NCBI GenBank assembly: GCA_018659505.1
Contig: JABJMI010000860.1
Span: 1-8,309 of the forward strand
Reading direction: 5' to 3'
DNA length: 8,309 nucleotides
Source: Planctomicrobium sp.
Lineage (GTDB): Bacteria; Planctomycetota; Planctomycetia; Planctomycetales; Planctomycetaceae
In this document: positions 1 through 5,470 of the stretch, one piece after another
Numbering within the stretch: position 1 is the stretch's first letter
Layout of the letters: every line of letters begins with the position of its first letter
Notes under the pieces: generated by a model
The model's database searches: none
Seen by the model: the letters and a program-made list of their open reading frames with translations, nothing else
What the model was told of the DNA's origin: nothing
Program-made: the position numbers and the translations under genes

Positions 1-568
1 AGCCAACAAAGCAGCAGGGCAGACCAACAAAGCCAGGTTCAAACAGGCTTAAAGGTTCTAAACCTTCAGAGGACATCAGTCCATTCACGACGACCGTTGT
101 GCTTGTCCCCAGCACGGTGCAGAGTCCACCGAGAATTGTTGCGTAGCTCAAAGGAATCATGAGTTGCGAAACACAGAGTCGGCACTTCTTCGACCAGTCG
201 TCTAGCACTGGAAGCATGACAGCCACAACGGGAGTGTTGTTGAGAAACGCACTCATGGTGGCAGTCGGTAGCATTAAGCGGAGTAAAGCTGTGATACGCG
301 AACTTGGTAGCCCCAGCATTTTCTTGATGAGTGAAGTGATCGCACCAGTTTGCTCTAAACCTTCGGCAACGATAAACAGCACTGCAACGCTAATCAGACC
401 TTCATTCGCAAAACCATGGACTGCGTCCTTAGCAGGAATGATTCCGCTGACGATCAGCACAGTTAGTCCGGCGAGTAAAATGAGATCTGGACCAGCACGA
501 GAAACCATCATCGCAATAATCGCTGCGACAACGACTCCTAACGTCAGACTAATCTCGAAGAGCTCCAT
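1..568 (-). CDS. SLC13-family (DASS/ion transporter superfamily) permease, N-terminal part, cut by window edge
   Basis: Inner-membrane secondary transporter. The first 189 residues are visible; the rest lies left of position 1. The reading frame translates as MELFEISLTLGVVVAAI and continues as a chain of hydrophobic segments (about residues 5-22, 29-46, 57-70 and 92-119). Two family marks are clear: the re-entrant hairpin motif FLNNTPVVAVMLP (residues 108-120, NNTP at 110-113) and a downstream GTSTTVVVNG (154-163), the counterparts of the substrate/sodium-binding loops of SLC13 carriers. The ATG at 568-566 is the first Met after an in-frame TAA; a TTG lies eight codons upstream. No good SD precedes either, so the start is uncertain. 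Family members carry sulfate, dicarboxylates, citrate or arsenite, and the substrate cannot be read from this part. It lies in tandem behind a PAP phosphatase gene on the same strand, which makes sulfate a possible substrate, but this is inference only. Confidence 0.85.
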   Translation of the reverse strand, partial: MELFEISLTLGVVVAAIIAMMVSRAGPDLILLAGLTVLIVSGIIPAKDAVHGFANEGLISVAVLFIVAEGLEQTGAITSLIKKMLGLPSSRITALLRLMLPTATMSAFLNNTPVVAVMLPVLDDWSKKCRLCVSQLMIPLSYATILGGLCTVLGTSTTVVVNGLMSSEGLEPLSLFEPGFVGLPCCFVG

Positions 569-609
569 GGATGGCTTTAATTCAAATGTAAGTGATAACA
601 ATTAGAGTC

Positions 610-666
610 GTAGGGTCCGCTGTGCGGACCAAATTTGGTTGCATTGGTCCGCACAGCGGACCCTAC
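610..666. repeat. Paired GTAG-type palindromic repeat (REPIN/BIME-like)
   Basis: Two perfect 21-bp arms (610-630 and 646-666) in inverted orientation are separated by a 15-nt spacer. Each arm is itself a small hairpin: an outer GTAG followed by GGTCCGC, a 3-nt loop (TGT or ACA by strand) and GCGGACC. GTAG at the outer foot of a short GC-rich stem, and pairing of two such units head to head, is the architecture of REP/REPIN elements mobilised by RAYT (TnpA-REP) transposases. A third copy differing at one base lies at 2586-2606. The element begins 2 nt after the stop codon of the bisphosphate nucleotidase gene and ends about 40 nt before the permease start. The long perfect stem could stabilise or attenuate the transcript, but no T-run follows it on either strand, so it is not a standard intrinsic terminator. 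No RAYT gene is in this window. Confidence 0.8.
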
Positions 667-668
667 AA

Positions 669-1655
669 TTACTCTGCGGCTTGAATTGCTTTTATGACAT
701 CATCATGCAATAGCCCATTGGTGACGACAACTCCCCGATTCGATTTCAGTGTCGCTCCTTGTGAAAAATCAAGTGGTTTGCCATCGACGTCGGTCACAGT
801 TCCCCCAGCTTCCTCAACCACTAAAACTCCACCAGCGTGATCCCAAATTTTCTCCTGGTAGTTTGCTCTGACTGGAAGTCTCAGATACACATCGGCTTCA
901 CCTCTGGCGACAACCGCATACTTCGCTTGGCTATCGAGTCTGACGGAATCGGCACTTGAGTTGAGTTGTTCTCTTACGCGAGATGACCAGTCGTGTGAAC
1001 TGTGTCCCGACTCAACTGACTCACACATTCTCGCTGCTGATTTTGATTTCGTACTCGAAACTCGAACAGTGTGAGGTGTGACACCATCGAGATCGAGCGG
1101 GTTCAGTTGTGCGCCGTTTCCTTTGACTGCTGAAAGAACGACACCTTGTGCATTGTCCCAGGCATCGCGAGCACTCAAGTTCGGGCAAGCTAACGCAGCG
1201 ACCTGGATGACTCCGTTTTCAATCAGTGCCAGTGAGATTGCAAACTGTTCTTTACGAAGGAAGCCTTTGGTTCCATCAATTGGGTCGAGCGTCCAATATC
1301 GTTCAGCGGATCCATCGTGATTTCCGAAATCGATCCATTTCAGAACTGATTCTTCGGTCGCTTCCGTTCCGGTTGCCTGGATTTCTTTCAGGATTTGTGC
1401 TCGGAAGGCACTATTCTCATCCTCTCGCAATTCACGAGCATCTTCTTCGGCAACGATCTGGTCGTCTGGGAAGGCATCTCTCAATGCTTTGCAGATGACA
1501 GCTTGACTAGCATAGTCAGCGACAGTGACCGGCGAGAGGTCTTTCTTTTCTAGAGCTTCATCAGTGATTGTGCTTTGAACGGTTCTGCAAATGATTGAAG
1601 CTCGTTTGACTGCTTCGACTGCCGTTTTCAGTTCAGCTTCATATCCGTGCGACAC
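669..1655 (-). CDS. cysQ: 3'(2'),5'-bisphosphate nucleotidase (PAP phosphatase), Hal2/CysQ type
   Basis: Cytoplasmic, magnesium-dependent, lithium-sensitive phosphatase of the inositol monophosphatase superfamily. It turns 3'-phosphoadenosine 5'-phosphate (PAP) into AMP and phosphate, clearing the by-product of PAPS-dependent sulfate assimilation. In the 328 residues the metal site is complete: VADYASQA (45-52), EED (70-72), DPIDGTKGF (124-132) and WDHAGGVLVVEEAGG (271-285). SVESGHSSHDWS (213-224) resembles the Hal2/SAL1 substrate loop, so the protein is closer to the eukaryote-like Hal2/SAL group than to the shorter E. coli CysQ; the symbol is therefore approximate. The start is GTG at 1655-1653, supported by AGGGAG at 1667-1662 with a 6-nt spacer and by the lack of a nearby in-frame ATG. 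Two promoter-like elements precede it. It is divergent from the cytochrome gene and lies upstream of the permease, with only the REPIN-like element between them. Function is inferred from motifs; inositol phosphatase side activity is possible. Confidence 0.9.
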   Translation of the reverse strand: MSHGYEAELKTAVEAVKRASIICRTVQSTITDEALEKKDLSPVTVADYASQAVICKALRDAFPDDQIVAEEDARELREDENSAFRAQILKEIQATGTEATEESVLKWIDFGNHDGSAERYWTLDPIDGTKGFLRKEQFAISLALIENGVIQVAALACPNLSARDAWDNAQGVVLSAVKGNGAQLNPLDLDGVTPHTVRVSSTKSKSAARMCESVESGHSSHDWSSRVREQLNSSADSVRLDSQAKYAVVARGEADVYLRLPVRANYQEKIWDHAGGVLVVEEAGGTVTDVDGKPLDFSQGATLKSNRGVVVTNGLLHDDVIKAIQAAE

Positions 1656-1701
1656 ACTTTACTCCCTGATTACTCGTAACTATGTTTCAAAACATTCCGT
1701 T

Positions 1702-1740
1702 TGACAACCTGATTCTAAGGTTCGTTACTGTCTCTGACAA
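1702..1740 (-). promoter_or_regulatory. Putative tandem sigma-70-type promoters for the nucleotidase gene
   Basis: On the minus strand TTGTCA (1740-1735), 17 nt and TAGAAT (1717-1712) match the -35/-10 consensus at 5/6 and 5/6. A second set overlaps downstream: TTGTCA (1707-1702), 17 nt and CATAGT (1684-1679, 4/6). Either would give a leader of roughly 20-50 nt before the GTG at 1655. Spacing and identity are good, but planctomycete promoter consensus is poorly known, so this is inference. Confidence 0.45.
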
Positions 1741-1810
1741 CGAGGCTGAATTCGCGAGAAGTCAGTCGTAATCAGACTCATTGACTTGAAAAATGACAGT
1801 TGGGGCATTT

Positions 1811-1826
1811 CGGCATTCATTTTGCA
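1811..1826 (+). promoter_or_regulatory. Candidate sigma-54 (-24/-12) promoter
   Basis: CGGCATTCATTTTGCA fits the TGGCAC-N5-TTGCA pattern, with GG (1812-1813) and GC (1824-1825) separated by exactly 10 bp. The -12 element is a full match and the -24 element matches 4 of 6. Transcription would start near 1837, about 245 nt before the cytochrome ATG. A sigma-54 activator gene lies in the same window (3807-5225), but nothing shows that it acts here. Confidence 0.3.
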
Positions 1827-1928
1827 TTAACTCTGAGTGATATGTCTTTTCAATAGCGAGTTCGCAAGATCATATTTGTAGTATTCGGTACAATCTGAAT
1901 GCTACATCGTTTGAATATTTCACAACTA

Positions 1929-1957
1929 TTGACACTGACGTATCAGACAATTCTAAT
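1929..1957 (+). promoter_or_regulatory. Putative sigma-70-type promoter for the small cytochrome gene
   Basis: TTGACA (1929-1934, 6/6) is followed by a 17-nt spacer and TCTAAT (1952-1957, 5/6). This is the best promoter match I found in the window. The predicted start near 1964 leaves a leader of about 119 nt before the ATG at 2083. Together with the strong SD and terminator it suggests a well-expressed single-gene unit. Confidence 0.55.
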
Positions 1958-2070
1958 CACACTATCGAAGGCGGTGCCGTGTTTATGGACTGCACCAGAC
2001 TGATTATCAATTCGATTGCCTTGAGTTGAGGCAGCGAAGATCACACCGTCGATTTTCAACTTTGACTTTT

Positions 2071-2075
2071 GGAGG
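2071..2075 (+). promoter_or_regulatory. Strong Shine-Dalgarno that fixes the cytochrome start
   Basis: GGAGG lies 7 nt upstream of ATG 2083. It selects the Met that begins a signal peptide (MKKLMLL) over an in-frame ATG at 2026, which would place 19 unrelated residues before the signal sequence. Confidence 0.8.
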
Positions 2076-2082
2076 AATTTGT

Positions 2083-2445
2083 ATGAAGAAATTGATGCTT
2101 TTGGTAGCTGCTGTTGCTGTCGTTGGAATGTTTGCCGCTGCTCCTCAACAGGCAGAAGCACGTCCACAATACCTAAAAGGTTTTGTAGGACAATACGACA
2201 TCTCAGAAGCTACTGAATTGAAATGCGGCGTTTGCCATGGCTCCAAAGATGGGAAGCCTGGCGGAGACAAGAAAAAAGTCAGCGACTACGGCAAAGCTCT
2301 TGGCAAAGCCTTGGGCAAGAAAAACGTCAAAGGCGCTGATGATATCAAAGCTGCTCTTAAAGCCGCTGAAAAAGGTGATGCTGGCGACGGCAAAACTTTC
2401 GGTGACTTGCTCAAAGCTGGAAAACTTCCTCCAGCAGCTGAGTAA
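2083..2445 (+). CDS. Secreted small monohaem c-type cytochrome-like protein, planctomycete type
   Basis: A 120-residue protein with a classic Sec signal peptide: MKKLMLL, a hydrophobic core to about residue 20, and likely cleavage after AEA (24-26). It should act in the periplasm. There is one haem-attachment motif, CGVCH (48-52), followed by a lysine- and glycine-rich body (18 Lys in about 94 mature residues) with the repeated-looking stretch YGKALGKALGKK (69-80) and a C-terminal KTFGDLLKAGKLP (104-116). There is no Met after residue 16 and no His other than H52, so the usual distal Met or His ligand is missing and the haem may be five-coordinate or bound by Lys or an N-terminal group. I recall similar short CxxCH proteins in planctomycetes, without an assigned role. 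The gene stands alone between a near-consensus promoter and a strong terminator. Haem attachment is inferred from the motif alone; partner and function are unknown. Confidence 0.85.
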   Translation: MKKLMLLVAAVAVVGMFAAAPQQAEARPQYLKGFVGQYDISEATELKCGVCHGSKDGKPGGDKKKVSDYGKALGKALGKKNVKGADDIKAALKAAEKGDAGDGKTFGDLLKAGKLPPAAE

Positions 2446-2451
2446 TTTAGC

Positions 2452-2468
2452 GACGTCAATTTGACGTC
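2452..2468. repeat. Short palindrome GACGTCAA-T-TTGACGTC
   Basis: Perfect 8-bp inverted repeat around a single T, starting 6 nt after the cytochrome stop codon. It is too tight to form a stable RNA hairpin without opening the centre. It could be a protein-binding site or chance; the function is not evident. Confidence 0.4.
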
Positions 2469-2484
2469 TACTGCTATCAATCCG

Positions 2485-2525
2485 AATACGAGGCAATTTC
2501 TCAATGAAATTGTCTCGTATTTTTT
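2485..2525 (+). terminator. Intrinsic terminator of the cytochrome gene
   Basis: A 16-bp stem (2485-2500 with 2506-2521) is complete except for one G-U pair. It has a 5-nt loop (TCAAT) and runs directly into a T-tract (2520-2525). This is a textbook rho-independent terminator about 40 nt after the stop codon, separating the cytochrome unit from galT. Confidence 0.9.
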
Positions 2526-2585
2526 ATTGTTGATGTAGTATCTCGTTAATGTTCTGGAAGTTAAGCTAAGGTTATCAGCACTAAT

Positions 2586-2606
2586 GGTCCGCAAAGCGGA
2601 CCCTAC
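2586..2606 (-). repeat. Single GTAG-type palindromic repeat (REP-like singlet)
   Basis: Read on the minus strand it is GTAG, GGTCCGC, a TTT loop and GCGGACC. It differs from the arms of the 610-666 element only at the loop centre, where those have TGT. No partner arm is found nearby, so it is a singlet. It lies 38 nt upstream of the GalT-family start and would fall in the leader if transcription begins further upstream. Confidence 0.75.
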
Positions 2607-2644
2607 AACTTCAGAGAATGTTTTGAGAAGCAGGAAACAAAATC

Positions 2645-3661
2645 ATGGCTACGGAAAGTCGGATGCAGGAACTTCGCAAAGACCCGATTGTTGGACGTTG
2701 GGTCATTATCGCACCCGATCGACTCACCCGCCCACAGAATGTGTCAGATGTAGAAGAACTCTCCAGCGAAGGATTCGATCCTTTTCTGGAAGGGCACGAA
2801 GATGCAACGACCGGCGAAATCATGGCTTACCGGACCTCCGGACAGGCGAATCAACCTGGCTGGCGAGTTCGTGTCATTCCTAACAAATTCCCCGCTGTGA
2901 CTGTCGAAGGACAACTCGAAAAGCGTGGAGTTGGCATCTACGACATGATGAACGGCATCGGTGCTCATGAGGTGATTGTGGAGTGTCCACATCGCGAAGC
3001 GAACATGTCGCGGTTAAGCGTTGATAATATTCGCGAAGTTTTCTGGGTTTATCATGATCGACTCGTTGATCTCAAACGCGATAAGCGATTAGTCCACGGG
3101 CTAATCTTCAAAAATAAAGGGGCGCGAGCAGGGGCTTCTCTCGATCATGCTCATTCACAGATGATTGTCAGTCCGATCGTGCCAATCACAATCCAGGAAG
3201 AACTTGACGGCGCAGCGAAATTCTACAACTACCGAGGTCGTTCAATTTTTTCAGACATGATCCAACAAGAGCTTTCGACCGAAGATCGTATTGTTCTGGA
3301 AACTGAACACTTCGTCGTGATGTGTCCCTATGCGAGTCGATTTCCGTTTGAAACCTGGATTGTTCCCAAGCAACAATCGAGTCACTACGAAGATGTCACG
3401 CAGCCAGTGATTGAAGATCTGGGGACTGTCATGAAGTCGGTGCTGATGAAATTCGAAATCGCACTCGATGATCCCGCGTACAACTACGTCTTACACTCAG
3501 CACCGTTTTCCAGCAAAGATTTACCGCATTTCCGTTGGCATATCGAACTCTTCCCCCGCACGAGTCGAGTCGCTGGCTTCGAATGGGGCAGCGGGTTCTA
3601 CATCAACTCCGTTCCGCCTGAAGAGGCTGCGAAGTTTCTGCGTGAAACTGAAATAGAGTAG
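2645..3661 (+). CDS. galT: GalT-family nucleotidylyltransferase (galactose-1-phosphate uridylyltransferase-like), zinc cysteines lost
   Basis: Histidine-triad superfamily enzyme. Family members move a nucleotidyl group between sugar 1-phosphates (UDP-glucose/galactose-1-phosphate in the Leloir pathway), and some relatives are ADP-glucose phosphorylases. Over 338 residues the family marks are clear: [17 protein letters not shown] (10-26), [11 protein letters not shown] (75-85), [12 protein letters not shown] (107-118), the active-site [10 protein letters not shown] (163-172; H170 is the expected nucleotidylated His in HxHxQ), [12 protein letters not shown] (230-241) and [11 protein letters not shown] (295-305). 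Where many homologues have CPFC at the N-terminal zinc site, this protein reads DPFL (45-48), so that site looks absent. The start ATG at 2645 has AGGA at 2632-2635 with a 9-nt spacer; Met7 is a weaker alternative. No other galactose genes are nearby, so the true substrate (UDP-hexose, ADP-glucose or another) is open. Confidence 0.85.
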   Translation: MATESRMQELRKDPIVGRWVIIAPDRLTRPQNVSDVEELSSEGFDPFLEGHEDATTGEIMAYRTSGQANQPGWRVRVIPNKFPAVTVEGQLEKRGVGIYDMMNGIGAHEVIVECPHREANMSRLSVDNIREVFWVYHDRLVDLKRDKRLVHGLIFKNKGARAGASLDHAHSQMIVSPIVPITIQEELDGAAKFYNYRGRSIFSDMIQQELSTEDRIVLETEHFVVMCPYASRFPFETWIVPKQQSSHYEDVTQPVIEDLGTVMKSVLMKFEIALDDPAYNYVLHSAPFSSKDLPHFRWHIELFPRTSRVAGFEWGSGFYINSVPPEEAAKFLRETEIE

Positions 3662-3683
3662 TGTGATTCGTCGAGCGTTTATC

Positions 3684-3724
3684 GTTTAGCGTTGAGATGA
3701 CTAACTTTTCTCTTAACGCTAAAC
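3684..3724. terminator. Hairpin between convergent genes, possible bidirectional terminator
   Basis: A 14-bp stem with one G-U type pair (3684-3697 with 3711-3724) encloses a 13-nt loop. It lies 22 nt after the GalT-family stop and 82 nt beyond the regulator stop on the other strand. There is no clean T-run on either side, so termination is plausible by position rather than proven by form. The arms contain GTTTAGCGTT, partly echoed just upstream (GAGCGTTTATC), so it may instead be a dispersed repeat. Confidence 0.4.
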
Positions 3725-3806
3725 CCTCAACGAAAAATCAGTGATACAGGACTTTGCGGATGTTTGCGAGAACGGACTAATCGCACGTCTTCGTGAAGCC
3801 GACTCC

Positions 3807-5225
3807 CTATGCAGCGTCTGCCTGATCGTGAGCCTGGTACTGATTCAGCTTGTTGTACAGCGTCTTCAACGCAATCCCAAGTTCATCAGCGGTCAGAGGT
3901 TTGTCGCCGTTGAATTTGTCGAGGGTTTGCAGAATCACTTCCATTTCAATTTCACGCAGCGTCAATGGATGCGAGAAATTTGTGACTACGAATGGCTTAT
4001 CAGAACTGGCAGAGCGACGAGTGATGCTGCTCGGTAGGTGTTCCGGCTCGATTGTTTCTCCGTAAGAAAGAATCACTGCATGCTCAATCGCATTTGCTAA
4101 TTCTCTTACGTTGCCTGACCAGTCGTGAGCACGCAACATGTCGACAGCTTTTGGCGAGAGCAGAGTCTCTGGAACAGTCGCACGTTTCATACACCTCGCT
4201 GCAAGGAAGCGAGAGAGTTCGGGAATATCATCTTTCCGTTCACGGAGTGCCGGCAAACGAATTTCGAAGGTGTTTACTCGGAAGAAGAGATCTTCTCGGA
4301 ATTTGCCATCTGTTACCATATCTTGCAAGTGACGATTTGTAGCACAGACGACGCGAACATCGACATTGAAGGCGTCGTTCTCACCGACTCGGCGGATTTC
4401 ACCAGACTCTAGAAAACGGAGCAGTTTCACCTGCATCGACTTGTCGAGTTCACCAAGCTCATCGAGAAACAATGTTCCACCATTGGCGACTTCGATGAGT
4501 CCTTTGCGTGGTGCATCGGCGCCTGTGAAGGCACCTTTCTTATGTCCGAAGAGTTCACTTTCAACGAGGCTTTCAGGCAGTGCTCCGCAGTTGACTGCGA
4601 CGAATGGCATCTTTGAACGCGAGCTATGGTCATGAATGCTCCGAGCAACAACCTCTTTACCGGTTCCCGTTTCTCCTAAGATGAGAACGCTGGAATCCGT
4701 AGGTGCAATTCGCTCGACGAGTGTTTTCACTCGCTTCATTGTTTCGGTTTCACCGATAAGCTGTGTTTTGCCACGTACCGATTGTAGTTCGGTCTCTAAG
4801 GCTTTCGCTCGGTTTTCGAGAGATCGCTTGGCTGCGACTCGATTGAGAACATTCGCAATCTCGACAATTTTGTATGGCTTTCGCAAGAAGTCGTAAGCCC
4901 CCTCACGAATCGCTCGGATCGCATCTTCGATTCCACCATGACCGGTGCTGATGATGATATCGGTATCGATTTTTGCCTTGTTGATATGCTCAATCACACC
5001 CCAACCATCGATGCCAGGCATCTTGAGGTCTGTGATGACAGCGTCGTAGACATTTTCGGAAAGCTTATCGATGGCTTCTTGACCACCTTCACAAACGGTC
5101 ACATCGTGACCAATCTGTTCAAGTTCGTCGCCCATCACCATACGGATCGGAGCTTCGTCATCCACGAAAAGCAATCGTAAACGCTGAGCACCTTTGGCAC
5201 TCGCGTCGTCGTTCCTTGACGACAT
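3807..5225 (-). CDS. NtrC-family sigma-54-dependent response regulator
   Basis: Cytoplasmic transcription activator of 472 residues with three domains. Receiver (about 16-130): acidic pocket VDDE (21-24), phosphoacceptor D66 in VITDLKMPG, T94 and K116. A short, probably coiled linker spans about 131-153. AAA+ central domain (about 155-400): Walker A GETGTGKE (184-191), sigma-54 contact loop GAFTGA (231-236), Walker B LFLDE (252-256), R-finger region FREDLFFR (309-316) and sensor 2 WSGNVREL (369-376). The C-terminal Fis-type HTH (about 422-465) includes LTADELGIALKTLYNKL. All catalytic residues are present, so it should hydrolyse ATP and open sigma-54 promoters when phosphorylated. The start ATG at 5225-5223 has AGGAAG at 5236-5231 with a 5-nt spacer. 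No sensor kinase lies beside it, so it is an orphan here; its signal and targets are unknown. Confidence 0.95.
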   Translation of the reverse strand: MSSRNDDASAKGAQRLRLLFVDDEAPIRMVMGDELEQIGHDVTVCEGGQEAIDKLSENVYDAVITDLKMPGIDGWGVIEHINKAKIDTDIIISTGHGGIEDAIRAIREGAYDFLRKPYKIVEIANVLNRVAAKRSLENRAKALETELQSVRGKTQLIGETETMKRVKTLVERIAPTDSSVLILGETGTGKEVVARSIHDHSSRSKMPFVAVNCGALPESLVESELFGHKKGAFTGADAPRKGLIEVANGGTLFLDELGELDKSMQVKLLRFLESGEIRRVGENDAFNVDVRVVCATNRHLQDMVTDGKFREDLFFRVNTFEIRLPALRERKDDIPELSRFLAARCMKRATVPETLLSPKAVDMLRAHDWSGNVRELANAIEHAVILSYGETIEPEHLPSSITRRSASSDKPFVVTNFSHPLTLREIEMEVILQTLDKFNGDKPLTADELGIALKTLYNKLNQYQAHDQADAA

Positions 5226-5308
5226 ATTGACTTCCTGTCTTATTGAGTCGAGTGAAACATTTGCGAATGTGCCACCCGGTCATTGCCTTGAAGTGTCTTG
5301 GAAAGAGA

Positions 5309-5337
5309 GTGATAACAGAATCTTCAAAACGTGACAA
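5309..5337 (-). promoter_or_regulatory. Putative promoter for the response regulator
   Basis: Minus-strand TTGTCA (5337-5332), 17 nt and TATCAC (5314-5309) match the -35/-10 consensus at 5/6 and 4/6. It would start transcription near 5302 and leave a leader of about 75 nt before the ATG at 5225. This is moderate evidence, from sequence match only. Confidence 0.35.
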
Positions 5338-5340
5338 TTC

Positions 5341-5358
5341 GATTTCTTTAAGGAAATC
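5341..5358. promoter_or_regulatory. Near-perfect 18-bp palindrome, candidate operator
   Basis: GATTTC-TTTAAG-GAAATC has dyad symmetry at 16 of 18 positions. It sits in the 245-bp divergent region between the regulator and the mfnB-like gene, just upstream of the regulator's candidate promoter. The size suits a dimeric DNA-binding protein. Autoregulation is a guess. Confidence 0.35.
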
Positions 5359-5470
5359 ATGCGTCTTAGGGGTCTTTTTATAAAACTTTCAAAAAACTCT
5401 CCCAGTTGTGCATCCTTCACCTAGGGCGTTACTCTCTACCTGACAAAAGTTCATCAAAGAGTGTTAAACC

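Larger units (their letters stand above)
1656..2082. other. 427-bp divergent intergenic region between the nucleotidase and cytochrome genes
   Basis: No convincing coding frame is present. The left third holds two overlapping promoter-like elements facing left. The middle holds three spaced GCATT words (1805, 1813 and 1824), the last two of which form a sigma-54-like site facing right. The right part holds a near-consensus promoter facing right and a leader of about 120 nt ahead of the cytochrome start. The leader contains only short hairpins, for example TGCCT/AGGCA around 2018-2034 and GGTGC/GCACC around 1973-1996. I do not recognise a known riboswitch. Confidence 0.6.

Noticed and set aside
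159..605. Plus-strand open frame of 148 residues
   Set aside because: It lies opposite the SLC13 permease, whose minus-strand frame has clear family motifs (NNTP, GTSTT). The plus-strand product has no recognisable domain.
2026..2082. N-terminal extension of the cytochrome from an ATG at 2026
   Set aside because: The strong GGAGG at 2071-2075 and the clear signal peptide beginning at 2083 make the shorter start far more likely.
1943..2167. Minus-strand open frame over the cytochrome leader and signal peptide
   Set aside because: It overlaps the promoter and signal-peptide coding region of a well-supported gene, has no SD and has no protein resemblance.
3741..5180. Several plus-strand open frames across the response regulator
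   Set aside because: All are antisense shadows of one continuous NtrC-type reading frame with complete catalytic motifs.
5260..5274. Minus-strand TGGCAC (5274-5269) as the -24 element of a sigma-54 promoter before the regulator
   Set aside because: The nearest GC for a -12 element lies 3 bp too close, and the required GG-N10-GC spacing is not met.
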